Shown here piece by piece: positions 20,441 to 32,000 of a DNA stretch of 49,038 nt; the stretch's first letter is position 1, and every line of letters begins with the position of its first letter. Below the pieces are notes generated by a model. It had not been told where the DNA came from. It ran no database searches and saw only the letters and a program-made list of their open reading frames with translations. Made by a program: the position numbers and the translations under genes. The DNA lies in NCBI GenBank assembly GCA_000151295.1, contig GG745330.1, positions 1,455,452-1,504,489 on the forward strand. The letters run 5' to 3'. This DNA is from Allomyces macrogynus ATCC 38327. Its lineage: Eukaryota > Blastocladiomycota > Blastocladiomycetes > Blastocladiales > Blastocladiaceae.

Positions 20441-21070
20441 ATGGACCAGTTCCTGCTCGGCCCGCCCGTGCGCGGCCCGGACCTCGACGCGCTCCTCACC
20501 GTCCCGCTCGCCTCGCCGTTGCCGTCCATCCGCACCGTCCCGCTCGTTGCCGTCGTCGCAACCTCCAAGTCCCCGCTCTTCTTACTCGCGCGGACCGCCG
20601 CACAACACCCGGCGCCGCTGGCCTCCATCGCGCTCTTCACGCTCCTCGCGCTGCACGTCCGGCGCACCGCAGCTGCCTTACGCCGCAACGACGCCGACTT
20701 GGCCAAACGCGGGCGCCAACTCGCATGGGTCGCGCGGCAATCATACGCGCTCGTCGCCGCGGCCTGCGTCGTCTCGGCGGCGATGCACTTGAATGCGCTC
20801 GGCGCGTTTTTCCTGACCAGGATCGTGCTGATGGTGCTGTCCCGTGTCGCAATTGATGTGGTTGCCCCGCCCGATGGCCCCACAGTGCACGAGCGCGCGC
20901 GGGACCGGCATGCGGCGCGCCGTGCCGCGGCGCGTCGCCGCGGGCGGGACGTGGTGGTCGATACGGAGAACGTGCTCGTCATGCGCGTGCCCGACGACGA
21001 GGGGGACGACACGTACCTGGTCGTGCAGCGCACCGGGCGCGTGGGGATGATGGCAGAGGACGAGTATTAG
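20441..21070 (+). CDS. Small predicted membrane protein of unknown function (209 aa)
   Basis: A single exon begins MDQFLLGPPVRGPDL with a favourable CCGCC before the ATG and ends at TAG 21070. I do not recognise it. Hydrophobic stretches are at about residues 58-74 (LASIALFTLLALHV), 101-114 (SYALVAAACVVSAAM) and 121-138 (FFLTRIVLMVLSRVAIDVV), suggesting two or three membrane segments. A strongly basic patch (ARDRHAARRAAARRRGR) and an acidic C-terminus (MMAEDEY) follow. Codon use matches the neighbouring genes. An alternative ATG at 20291 is in frame but less likely. It lies between the GT31 gene and the minus-strand SH3 gene, with no obvious functional link. Confidence 0.6.
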   Translation: MDQFLLGPPVRGPDLDALLTVPLASPLPSIRTVPLVAVVATSKSPLFLLARTAAQHPAPLASIALFTLLALHVRRTAAALRRNDADLAKRGRQLAWVARQSYALVAAACVVSAAMHLNALGAFFLTRIVLMVLSRVAIDVVAPPDGPTVHERARDRHAARRAAARRRGRDVVVDTENVLVMRVPDDEGDDTYLVVQRTGRVGMMAEDEY

Positions 21071-21810
21071 CGCGTTTGCGCTGCGCTGTTTCGATTCCGG
21101 TGCCATTGCTGCCGCTCGAACGAGAATTCCGCCATGGACGAGGGCCGCAATGCACGCTTTCGCGCGTGCATCTGGCCGCGAGACCGCGGGGCGCGTCTGC
21201 TCCGTACCAATCCCCCGTGTATTTTTCTTGTACTTTTTTCCCGTGCTCGGTTCGCGCGAGTGGGTGTGCGATGGTTGGACTTTTTTGGATACCCGGTCCA
21301 GCACGCTGGTGGTGATCGGCGCGCGCGTCGTCTCCACCCGGCATCGTTTTGTATTTTCAGTCGTGTCGATTGGGAAATTGGCGGGTTGGGGCCTCGTCTG
21401 TGCCCTGATCCAGCACGCGCTCGGTAATCCGTTTGCCCTCGTTTGACGCTGTACGGAGCGGAGTGCGCGCGAGTCGTGTAAAAAAAAATTTGAGAATCGA
21501 ATCGGGAAACGAATCCGTAGTCATCTATTTTTTTTTCGCTTCGTGAGCGATCGCGACAAACAACACCAAAACATTCAAAACCAAACAATTTCAACACAAC
21601 AAACGTCCAAAACTGATGACAGAGGCACATCAAGAGGGGGCGTACGCGCCGGAAGCGCCCACACGGGAGCGGTTCGGGAAGACATGGACCGGCAGAGGGG
21701 TCCAGCAGAAAATCCACCAGCACGACGGAGCCGCCAGGGCCCGCGCCAGGGCCCTTCACCCCGTGCAGCCCACCCCTCCACGCCGCCGCACGGCACACGG
21801 CGCATCGCTC
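21071..21810. other. Convergent 3' region between the membrane protein and the SH3 gene
   Basis: No gene is seen. The part at 21475-21620 is AT-rich with runs of A (21481-21489) and T (21528-21538), as expected for 3' ends of two convergent transcripts. Remaining open frames are short and without recognisable content. Confidence 0.5.
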
Positions 21811-23285
21811 TCACTCCTCCTTGGCCTTGCGCGACGCCCGGCTGATCTTGCGCTCCAGCACGACCTGCCGCTGCATCTCCTCGATATGCTCAATCGCCGA
21901 CAACGCGTCCATGACCTCCTCCTCCGTCAAGTACATCGTCGGCCGCCCGGCGGTCTTGGGCACCGTGCCCGTCAAGTACCGCGGCGTCGCGATTTCCTCG
22001 TTGTCGGCCATCGTCAGCGTCAGCGTGCCCAGTGGTGGCGGTGGCGGGATCGGCGGCGCCAGCGACGGGTCCGTCCGTGCAAGCGTCGACACGGCGGGCG
22101 GGGGTGGGCCGAGCGTCGGGATCGTCAGTGGCGCGGTCGCGAGGGGAAGGGTCAGGACGGACGGCTGCGACCGGTTCGTCGATGAGGACGAGGTCGTGCG
22201 CGACGCAGGCGTGCCGTTGGGCAAGGCCGCGGTGGCGGAGGGCGTCGGAGTCGCCATGATCAAATCCGCCGCAGCAGGCGCGGGGGACGGGGCCAGTTGC
22301 GGCAACGTCGGCAGTTCCGCGGGCGCCGGTGCGGGGGCGATCGGTGCGGCCGGTGCCGCGGGCGGCGCGACCGTGCTCAATGTCGCTGACGACGACGTGA
22401 TTCCCGACGAGGTGATGCCTGGCGGCGGGCGTGCTGCTGCCGCGGCCGGGAGCGTTGTGGCCAAGGTGGAGGGGACCGCAGGGATCACGATCGCGGCTGG
22501 GCCGTGGTACTGGTTGGTCGCGGACGTGAGCATGGTCTTGAGCACGCCGGTCTCGACGACGCACGCAGCGGGCACGAACCCGTCGTTGCCGTTCTCGTCG
22601 ACGGCAAGGCACCAGCCATCCGAGTAGGACTTGTAAACGAGCACCTTGTCCTGCGTTTTGGCGAAGTGTCGGTGAGGAAGGAAATCACGAGCGCAATCAG
22701 ATCAAGTGCACGAAACAAACGTACGCCCGGCTTGATCGCCAACTCGTCGTCATTCGACTGAATAAATCTCGCGACGACGACCATTGGAATCGGGTCTTCG
22801 AGAATCGACGACAGATCGCTCCGAGCCGACCGCGCCAAACTCGACTCAGACCGGCGCGACAGCGACTCGATCGTTTCCGGAGTGTCCGGGAAAAGGGCCG
22901 AGATCACGGGCGCGGCCATGCGTTTACTCGATGCCTTGGACGACACGTCCGACGCCGACCGCTGCGTGCGCGCGCCGTGCGGCGAGACCGAGCCCGAGTT
23001 GGAGTGCGTGCGGCGGATCGTGGCCGGCGAGGTGGTCGGGGACGTGGAGGGTGCGACGGCGACGGCTGCGTCGGAGACCATCGTGCGCGTCAGCTGGTTG
23101 GCCGTGGCCAATGGGTGATGCGCGGCGGGCGGCACCGCACCAGAACTGGTCGTTGTCGCGGCCGTGTTCTTGGATTGCGCTTGCCGTTGCCGCCGCCGCC
23201 GCACAAACCACACGAGCGCGGTCAGAATGAGCAGCGCGCCGAGCGTGCCGAGGACGATGGGCAGGATGATGGCGAGGTCCGACAT
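21811..23285 (-). CDS. Single-pass membrane protein with an SH3 domain (2 exons)
   Basis: Exons 23285-22725 and 22650-21811 encode 466 residues. The N-terminus is a short outside segment (MSDLA) and a membrane helix at about residues 5-27 (IILPIVLGTLGALLILTALVWFV), followed at once by RRRRQRQ, so the rest should be cytosolic. A Ser/Thr-rich linker follows. The SH3 domain lies at about residues 168-230 (VVARFIQSNDDELAIKPGD, then KSYSDGWCLAVDENGNDGFVPAACV) and is split by the intron after IKPG. The C-terminal half is Pro/Ala/Thr-rich with polyproline stretches (PPIPPPPPLG), ending in a charged helix (EEEVMDALSAIEHIEEMQR). The architecture recalls fungal membrane SH3 adaptors such as yeast Fus1, but orthology is not claimed. 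It probably anchors a proline-motif partner at the membrane. Confidence 0.85.
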
Positions 23286-23864
23286 GGCGGTAACGCGGAT
23301 ATCAGGACGGATACAGTCGTTTTAGCAAATCACGGGCGTCGTTGAACCGACGTGGAGGGCGGGGACAAGCATGCGGCGGGGGCGAGGAGGGAGGGCAAAT
23401 GGCGGTCCAGACCGGTCGGGATTGCGCGGCGCAGGGGCAGGCGGCGGCAGCGGACAGTCTGCAGCAAGTTGGCGGTGTCGGCGTCGTCTATGTGGAGCAC
23501 GCGGCGGCGGCAGCGGTGCGGCCCTTGCGATGGGCACCGGTCATCACCGGTCGTCGAGAGGAAGAGGGTGTGGTGGCGTGCGCGAGCCTGTTGCCACAAA
23601 AGCCATGCAACAAAGCGTAAAAGCAGTAAAGCACCTGCGACAAAGCAAAAAAGCGTGCGGAGAAGTCGTGCAGCTGCAGCAGCAAAAATCGGCACGTTGG
23701 CAAAGTAAGAAATTGCAATCATTTTTCATTCCTCGTCGACGCTGGCGCGAACCTACCCAACGACCACAAAACATTTGTGAATCCGGCACCTCCACCCGCT
23801 GTAACTCGCGCGATCGCTTCTCTGCGGCTCGCACTACCTTCTCCACCCGGTCCGGCACGCACGC
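23286..23864. other. Spacer between the SH3 gene promoter and the secreted-protein stop
   Basis: Both flanking genes are on the minus strand. The right part is the 3' flank of the secreted-protein gene. The left part is the promoter of the SH3 gene. Sequence at 23610-23720 has repeated AAAGCA and GCA motifs. No gene or TATA box is recognised. Confidence 0.45.
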
Positions 23865-25241
23865 TCACAGCTCCTCACGCGCATTCGCACTCGGCTCGCG
23901 GCGCGCGCGCTGCCGCTGCTGGTCGGCGTGCGCGCACCCGACGCGCACCACACTCAGCCGGGCCACATCCAGCACGCCCGCGCCCGCGGCACGCGCAATC
24001 TGCGCGACCGTGTCGGCCTTTTCCTCGGGCACGCCCACCTTGAGCGCGAGCTCGATGGGCTTGACTGTGCCCGGCACCGTCTGCACAAACGGCGTCCACT
24101 CGCCCGTGGGCCGCGTCGCGATCGCGGCAAACGGAATGCCGTCGGCCTCGAGAAGGACGTTGCTCAGCGCCGTGCGGTACATGCCGGAAATCCGGTACTG
24201 CGCGTCCGGGAGCATCGCGATCGTGCGCGCGATCTTGGCGGTCGGCGTGTGGAAACGAACATAACGCGGGTGCTCAGTGCCCGGAGCGCGCTCGAAAGTC
24301 GCGTCGGTCAAGGTCCAGGTGCCGTCGACGTATGAACTCGCGGACCCGAGCAGGTTTTCGTCTAGTTGGTAGAGGAGAACGGTCCATGACATGAGTAATT
24401 GGACCACCAAACCCCGCGTTCAGGTCGAAAAAAGAAGCGTACTGCACGCCTGCGGCGCCCCCGCCACGGCACGGCGCGACCGCTCCGATGCAGCCTCGGC
24501 CGACGCGCCCGTCGGGCACAGCGAAACGCCATCCACGTAAATCGCGCTTGCGTCAGCGCCACCCGTCGCCTTGATGTGCACAGAGATCGCGTGGTGGCCA
24601 GGTTCCGCCGTAAACTCGTGCGAGTAGGTTACCCACTTGTCGGGCTGGTCGGCCGTCGTCTGGCCGTCGCCGATCGTAAACGACGTGATGGGCCCGACGT
24701 TGCTGGCCAAGACCAGTTCCAGAGCACCAGCATCGGCGGGCTTGTGCACGTTGGCCGAGAACGAGTAGGTGCCTTCGGACAGGAACACGGGCGCGTGGAA
24801 CGCGCCGGCCTCGGCCTTGGTGATAGCATCGGTCGCGGCCACGTTGAGCCGCAAAGCTTGGTCGCCCGAATCGGTGTCGGTCGGGTTGGTCGCAATGGTC
24901 ACGGACCCGCCATTCGACGAGAGCGTGTGCCAGACGTTGGTCAGGACGGCTTCTTCCTGCAGTCGTGGTATTAACGGAAATGTGAGAACGCTGGTCGAGC
25001 AAGCGCCGGGAACGAGAACAGCTCAAAAGAACGCGTACAAAGTCGCCATTCGAAATGAGATTCGCTACGCCCGCTGTTCAATCATCGACAGCCAGCCGGA
25101 GAGAGAAGAGGTCAGATCGTGAATTCATTTTTTGCACATTCTCGGCAGCACGTCGGGAGCAGGCATACTCGGGCAGCGCGCCAACACAAACGAGGCCGGC
25201 GAGAGGACGGCGAGCGCGAGGAGCACGACGAGCGCGTTCAT
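23865..25241 (-). CDS. Secreted protein with two jelly-roll (CBM4/9-like) domains (4 exons)
   Basis: Exons 25241-25169, 25064-25039 (26 nt), 24956-24443 and 24361-23865 join in phase to 369 residues. The N-terminus MNALVVLLALAVLSPASFVLA is a classical signal peptide; cleavage after ALA is likely. Directly after it comes CPTNLISNGDFEEA, the typical opening of CenC-type carbohydrate-binding jelly rolls. The rest of domain 1 follows (KWVTYSHEFTAEPGHHAISV, IYVDGVSLC). Domain 2 opens with CNENLLGSASSYVDGTW after the third intron and runs through GEWTPFVQTVPG and ELALKVG. Cys residues open each domain and close the first, suggesting disulphides. No catalytic domain is present, so it may be a wall- or substrate-binding protein. 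The splice model relies on the NLISNGDF frame, which requires both small first introns. It is divergent with CSN1. Confidence 0.75.
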
Positions 25242-25876
25242 GGTGGTGATGGCGCGTGCTTTGGACTGCTGGACCGGCATCGCGTCGAGGCGTGATTGCT
25301 GGAATTTGCTGGTGATGGTCCAATGGTTGGCCGGCAGCTTGGAGAGCAGGCGCGTTTTGAGGCCCCACAGCACTCTCGATGGGCCAACCAGGCGGTGGAG
25401 GTCGTGGTCCACCACGGGGTGGTCGTCGCTCACGGTCATCTCGCGCCCTTTCGCGCTCGGTGCGGCCGGTCGTGCTCGGGCATGGTCGCGATGGCAAGGT
25501 GGGAACGATTTGCTCGTGGGTGGGAGACGGTGGGAGACGCTGCCACACGCGCGTCCGCCACGCGCTGCCTCTGACTCGATGGCGCGTGCACCGTGAAGTG
25601 TCGCGGCCGGCGCGCTTGCGCTGCCGTGTCTGAACCGCGTCCGAAGGAGCGCGAGGTCGTGCGAGAGCCAACCCGTCTTGAAAGCAAGCCAACCACGACC
25701 GCGACGCCCACCGCGCCCGCTTCACCGCCCGCATCGCTGCTCGACATGGCTGCAAGCATGGACGGAGGTCCGTCGCGTCCAAGATCTCTCCGCGATCGGC
25801 CGCTACCAGCGACCATTTTGCCAGTGACTTGGTGCAATCCCCACACCGACCACTACGCTGACGCGCTTCCACCGCT
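25242..25876. promoter_or_regulatory. Divergent promoter region: secreted protein / CSN1
   Basis: This 635-bp stretch separates the minus-strand ATG at 25241 from the plus-strand ATG at 25877. It is GC-rich with no clear TATA box. Overlapping open frames here (for example 25436-25846 minus) have no recognisable content. Confidence 0.5.
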
Positions 25877-27452
25877 ATGGTGCCCTCGCCTTCCCCCAAA
25901 CGGCCCGCGCCGCCCGCAGAATACGACCTGAACGACCTGCTGCAGCCCGGCAGCGACGCGCCCGCCGCAGTCGCGTTTGGCCAGCCGCCCAAGCGCATCA
26001 AGTCCGCGCCCGCCGTCGTGGAAGCGACCAATGTCGACCTCGACACGATCATGGCCAATTACCAAGGTTCGTGCGTGTCATTGCCCAACCACGACCTTGT
26101 TTGCGCGCATGCTGACGGGCATTCTCTGATCTAGGTCGCAACCGCATTGATCGACTCATCTTCATTGGCGAGCGGTGCCCGCCGCTGGCCGTCGACGCGT
26201 TCCGGCTCGCGCTCGGGCTCATCAAGGCCGAGACCATGGACACGATCAAGTACAAGAAGACGCTGTTTTTCCTGAACGAGGCGCTCACGCACCGCGGCTT
26301 GCCCAACGAGGACACCGACACCGAATGGATGGACGCGACGCAGCGCGCCGTGCGCGTACAGACCGACAAGCTCGAGTCGGAGCTCAAAACCTACAAGAAC
26401 AACTCGATTAAGGAGAGCATTCGGGTACGGATTCTGGTTGAGCGCGTGGAGACGCGACATGACGCGGTGACTGACGCTTGAAGTGACGCGTCTCCTTTTG
26501 GGAACAGATGGGCTTCAACGATCTCGGCAACCACTATTACAAATGCGGCGACATGACGGCCGCGTCCAAGCAGTACTCGCGCGCGCGCGACTATTGTTCC
26601 TTGGCCGCCCACCATCTCGATGTGCACTATAACCAGATCCGCGTCGCGCTGGCCTCGCGCGACCTCACGCCCGTCAGCAATCTGCTCACGCGCATGGAGA
26701 AGCGTCTGTCGGCCGACAAGGCGCCCGGGCTCTACACGAAGTCACAAGTCTTGTGGGCGCTCGTGCACCTCTCGCAGCAGCAGCACCGACAAGCCGCGGC
26801 CAAGCTGACCAATATCCCGATCACCAACGCCGCACACTACGCCGACCTGGTCGCGCCCAACGACGTAGCCATCTACGGCGGACTCTGCGCGTTGGCGACA
26901 TACGACCGCACCGATCTGAAACGGCTCCTCGATAATGCCGTGTTCCGCGAATACCTCGAGCTTGAGCCGTTGGTGCGCGAAATCCTGCGCTCGTTTTACC
27001 AGACCAAGTACGCGCAGTGTTTGGCGTTGCTCGACCAGGCGCGCAACGACTGGCGGCTCGACCTGTATCTCGCGCCACACGTCGAGCCCTTGCTAGCACA
27101 AGTGCGCCGCCGCGCGCTCGTGCAGTACTTTGCGCCGTTCAAGACCGTTGACATGCACGCCATGGCGCGCGCGTTTGCGTGTCCCGCCGACGTGCTCGAG
27201 CGCGAATTGGTGGCGTTGATCTCGGCGGGGGACTTGAATGCGCGCATCGATTCGCAGCATAAGGTGCTGCGTGCCAAAGCGACCGACGAGCGCACGCGCA
27301 CGTTCCAAAAGGCCGTGCAGGATGGCGCCATGTTCTTGACGAACACGCACCATTTGCTGCTGAAAGTGCACCTTGTCCAACAGGGGCTCGTCGTGCAGGC
27401 GCCCGGCGGGCACGGGGCTGGCGGGATGGACCCGGGGATTGATTTGATGTGA
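25877..27452 (+). CDS. CSN1: COP9 signalosome subunit 1 (3 exons)
   Basis: CSN1 is a PCI-domain scaffold subunit of the COP9 signalosome, which removes NEDD8 from cullins and so controls SCF-type ubiquitin ligases. Exons 25877-26066, 26135-26424 and 26508-27452 give 474 residues, the usual length. The N-terminus has NYQGRNRIDRLIFIGERCP, the family's signature around the first helical repeat. TPR-like helices follow (FNDLGNHYYKCGDMTAASKQ, YSRARDYCS). The PCI region (VQYFAPFKTVDMHAMARAF, then LERELVALISAGDLNARID) lies at about residues 360-420, with the C-terminal helix after it. RPN7 of the proteasome lid is a relative, but YxGRxRIxRLxFI and the RARDYC block fit CSN1 better. The intron branch sites GCTGACG and ACTGACG are visible. 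Confidence 0.93.
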
Positions 27453-27771
27453 AGAGCTGCAGCGTTGCCGCGGATCGCTCTGCACGCGAGGCAGCAACGG
27501 ACGAAGACGAGTCGGGACACGTTTGTGGGTTGGAATGGGTGTAACTGTCATCATGAGCATAATATTTTTCATGTTCCAGACAGATTGGCACTGACTCAGA
27601 CGCGTTGATGGACGCACGACCGTCCACGTGAGTCCGGCTGGCCACGCCCACCGACGCTCTGCCGCGTCGTGCTGCCGTTGCACAATGCACCCCGACGGAT
27701 GCGCCAGCACCGACGCGCCGATCCCGACGACACCGCGCCGATCCAGCTCGCTGCATCTCATCCCTGCCACC
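27453..27771. other. Spacer CSN1 / eIF2-beta
   Basis: A 319-bp spacer between two plus-strand genes. It should hold the CSN1 3' end (AT-rich part 27540-27600) and the eIF2-beta promoter and 5' UTR. No other gene or TATA box is seen. Confidence 0.5.
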
Positions 27772-28875
27772 ATGACCGACGCCGAAAAGCTGCAGCTCAC
27801 GCACGAGGACGACGCCGAGGTGCGCGCGCCCCGCCCAGTCATCCTGCGCCATGGCGATCGCGGCCCACCAAACTGACGCGGCATCCATCTTCTTGGGACT
27901 GCTAGGTCTTTGACCCGTCGGCCATGAAGAAGAAGAAGAAAAAGTCCAAGAAGGCCGTGTCCGCTGCGGTCGTCGAGGACGAGACCCCCGCACCCGCTCC
28001 TGCTGCCGCCACGGCGGCCGCTGACGAGGCCGGCGACGAGGACGTGCTCGACCTGTCGAAGCTCAAGAAGAAGAAGAAGAGCAAGAAGGTCAAGGTCGCC
28101 GAGGCCGCGGACAACGAGGCCGACGAGGGCTCCGAGCGCGCCGCGACCCCCGCGGGGGCGTCAGCGCACGGCGATGACGGCGAGGACCAGGATCAGGATG
28201 ACGACGAGCAGGACCATGATGGCGCTGACTTTGATGAGGAGGTGGCCGGTGCCGAGGACTTGGTGTTTGCGGCTGAGGGTACGTCACGGCGATGCTGATC
28301 TTTGCGAGAATCGAACCATGTCAGCTCACGTTTGGTCTTCACGCCCAATAGGCGAGACCGCCGAGGAGGCCTGGCTCGGGTCCGACCGCGACTACACGTA
28401 CGACGAGCTGCTCGGCCGCGTCTTCCGCATCCTACACCAGCACAACCCGGCGCTTGCCGGCGGCCGCAAGCGGTACACGATGGTCCCGCCGCAAATCGCG
28501 CGCGAAGGGTCCAAGAAGACGGCGTTCATGAACATTGCCGACATTTGCACGCGCATGCGCCGCAACTACGACCACGTTGTCGCCTTCATCTACTCGGAAC
28601 TCGGTACCTCCGGTTCGGTAGACGGGTCGCAGCGGCTCATCATCAAGGGCCGGTTCCAGCCCAAGCAGATTGAGAACGTGCTGCGCCGGTACATTGTCGA
28701 GTACGTGACGTGCAAGACGTGCAAGTCGCCCGACACGATTTTGCGCAAGGAGAACCGCCTGCATTTCATGCAGTGTGAGTCGTGCGGGTCGACGCGGTCC
28801 GTGTCGGCCATCACGTCGGGTTTCAAGGCGCAGACCGGGTCGCGCCGTGCCGCCAAGGCCAAGGCTGCGGCCTAA
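27772..28875 (+). CDS. SUI3: Translation initiation factor eIF2 subunit beta (3 exons)
   Basis: eIF2-beta is part of the GTP-binding complex that delivers initiator tRNA to the 40S ribosome. Exons 27772-27819, 27906-28278 and 28352-28875 give 314 residues. The N-terminal half has two polylysine blocks ([10 protein letters not shown] and [11 protein letters not shown]) of the kind that bind eIF5 and eIF2B-epsilon, separated by acidic Ala-rich linkers; yeast has three such blocks. The core has [19 protein letters not shown] and the central [18 protein letters not shown]. The C-terminal C4 zinc finger spans about residues 261-285 (CKTCKSPDT, then [10 protein letters not shown]). The start is the ATG in CCACCATGACCG. 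It ends 206 bp from the convergent exportin-7 stop. Confidence 0.96.
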
Positions 28876-29081
28876 GCGTGTGCGGGGGTGGAGTGTGTGT
28901 CGTGCGGTGTGTTCTTGCCGTCATTTATTTTTGTTCATGGTTTGGTTGCCGGGTGGCCTTTGCTATTCCAAAAAAAGCGCTTCCTGCCAATATCGCCGAG
29001 CGGTCAAGTCCAGAATGAGCAGCGCAAGCGTGGTTCATTTACAAACGAGCAGCCCGGCCCCGATCCCTGCAACCTGTTTCT

Positions 29082-32000
29082 TCAAAACATGGGCAGCGGG
29101 AACTCGGGCGGGATCATGACGGCGAGGTTCTGCGCCGTCGTCTCGCGCCGGAATTGCCTACAAAACACGGGGGTGAAGAACGGCATCAGCTCGCTGCTCT
29201 CGTAATGATTTGCGACCGAAACGATTGATTGATACGAACGTGATGTTGCCCGTGAGCTTGTCGCGCATCTTGGAGGTGAGCACCAGGTCGACGTCGTTCA
29301 TGACCGTGCGCAGCAGCGTCGCAATCTGCTCTTGCCGCTCGCGGAGCTGGCACTGCACGAGGTGCTGGCAGTACGTGTCGAAGAGCTACACGTGTCCGAT
29401 CAAAAAAATAACAGATCAGCTCGTAGGTTCGTTGGGCTTCTCCACGGTCATAAACACGGCGTACGTCGCGGTTGAGCAAGACCAGCGGCAGCAGCGGCCG
29501 CGACAAGCTCCACTGAATCGTCGTCTCCTCAAACAGCACCGTGTTGAGCAACAGCGACATCCATGACGCGAGAATCTCTGGGTACCGCGCAAACGCCTGC
29601 ACGATACAGTGCGGCGCCTTGCCGAGCGCTTTGTGCGGCGGCTTGGTCTGCTCCGTGTAGAGGAACGTGGCCAAATTGTCGACGGCGTTCGTCGCGCTCG
29701 CGGCCACACCCGGTGCCGCCGACTTGATCGCCTCGGCCAGTGCCTGCGTCATGTACGCGAAAAAGCGCACGTCAATCGTCGTGAGCAACGCGAGGTTGGC
29801 CGGCTGCGTCATCGTGTCGAGTGTCTCGAAAAACGCCAGGCACAGTTTCGGGTAGGCGAGCATATGCGGCAGCGGCACCGACGCGATCAAGGCCGAGACG
29901 GCGGCCATGGCTGCTTCCAGCGCGTCGTCGCCGTACAGCGCAAACACGCCAAAGTTGACAAAGTTGCCTACACCAGATCCCTTGCGTCAGCTTCGTGGCC
30001 CTACTCTCCACCGCAAATAAGCAGGGAGAAACGTACCGCCGACGTTGTTGCGATACACACGCAGGCACGTCGTGATCCCCTTGTAAATCTCGTCGACATT
30101 TGGCGCGGCCGAGGCGCCGTGCATCGGCGACGTCATACCGTCATTGACGCGCTGCAAGCTGTAAAACTGGAGCAGCCGGCTCGTCTCGCGGAAGAGCAAA
30201 ATGCCGTTGACGGAATTACCGTCGGTGATGAGCCGGCTACTGCGGTTCTGCGCAAACTCGAGGTAGAACTTGAGCAGCGGGTTGACGACGGCGTGCACGT
30301 CGACGCACGCTTGCATAAACGCAAACATCAGGTGCAGCTTGTCCGGGAACAGCCAGTCAAAGAAGAACGCGTAGTTGCGCTTGTTCATGACAGGCGTCAG
30401 CAGACCGCGCAGGTCCCGGAAGACGTTCGTGAATGCCTGCTGCACGCGCGCGTCGCGCGCCTGCACGTGCAGCGAGTTGCTCGCCTGCATCGCGGCCAGC
30501 GCCTGGAACTGATCGTCAAACGGCCGCACAAATGCGGCAAACTGCGCGTCGTTGATCTCTTCAGCAAAGAGCAGCCGCGAGAGCGTCGTGTAGTACCGCA
30601 TGCGGAATTTCGGGTTGCCGTCGAGAAACGGCAAGTTGTGAGCGCCGAGCAGCGCCTTGACCGTCTCAATCTTGGACAGCAGCTTGACGCTCACGTAGCC
30701 CATCGACAGGTCGTCAAACAGCTTGAGCGTCTTGAAAATCGCCGCATGCTCGGCCGCGCGATTGCGCAAAATCCAAACAATGTGCTGCGCCATGAGCTCC
30801 ATGACGTGCTCTTGCTCCTCGACGCGGAACCGCGCGAGCGCCGTGTAGACTTGCGACGTCCTGCGCTCCGACTCGCCCACGTAAGATTTGCGGAACTGCG
30901 AGAAGAAGTAGAGAATTGCCATGTCGATCGACGCGTTGGGCAGCAGGCCTTGGTGGAAGTTCATCGTCTCGAGCACGTGGCAACTCAGCTCCCCATCGAG
31001 CTGATCGTGTCGCTCGGGCGACTGGTACGGCTGCCGCGCGCCGAGGAATGCGGCAATCACGTAGATCAGGTACGTGAGCTGCATGAGCTGCGCTGGCCTT
31101 TGCGTTTTCTAAAGGAGCAAATAAGGCAGCTCCTGTTAGTCGTCAAATTCGAGAGAACTTAAAACTCGACGAAGACAAGACGTACCTTGTACTGCGTGAA
31201 GACGGCGTTGAACGAGGTAGAGACAAACTGCACGAGCTGGTCATACTGTCGTCGCGAGAAGTTGGCGAGCAGCTCGAGGTTCGAGATCAAGACTTCCTCG
31301 TCCTCGAACGGGTCTACAGTTCAAAACGGGTCAGCACAAATCAAACTTCAATCAGTTGAAGGGGTGGATGGAGAAAGCACGTACCGTCCAAGTCGTCGGC
31401 TGCGATTTCCTCGAATGCCTCGACACGAGACGCAATGAACCGCTCGGCGACGAGGCTCGTAAAGTAGGTCAGCTTGTCGTTACCGGGAATCGTGGAAAGC
31501 GCACTCTTGGACCAGAACGTGAGCAGATAGGGATCCGAGTTCGGCGACCACTAGTGGTTTCGGGGGCAGCTGTCAGAAACACCCCGCACGCACGGTAAGG
31601 CTCATATCACGAGTGATAAAAAACCGTGACGCACCTTCCAGCTCGTCAACCCCTGCACTGAAAACTGCACGACGGCCTGGAGCCACTCTTCAAACTGGTC
31701 GCTCTGTGCGAGCTCCGACAAGTTGTAGACAGTCTTGAACCGCGACAGCGTCTTGCACAATTCGTGATAGTTTTCGACATTGTCGAGGCCCGCGCCCGAC
31801 GTGAGCACGTCCTTCATGTCGCGCATGATCGCCGCGACCCACGGTTGCCGCTCCTTTTCGTTGAAGAGCGACCGTCGCACCGCAACAATAAACGACAGGC
31901 ACTCCATGACCGTGGAAGCCGCTGCGACGGCCGCATGCTGGCCCGACGTGGCAAACATCGTGTAGCACCGGAAAATGAGCGAGACAAAGGTGTCGTCGAG

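Noticed and set aside
28300..28320. Possible tRNA T-arm (minus strand GGTTCGATTCTC)
   Set aside because: It falls inside the second eIF2-beta intron; no acceptor stem, D arm or anticodon arm can be folded around it.
29609..31162. 517-codon plus-strand open frame
   Set aside because: It lies opposite exportin-7 exons 8 and 9 and has no recognisable content; a shadow of the real gene.
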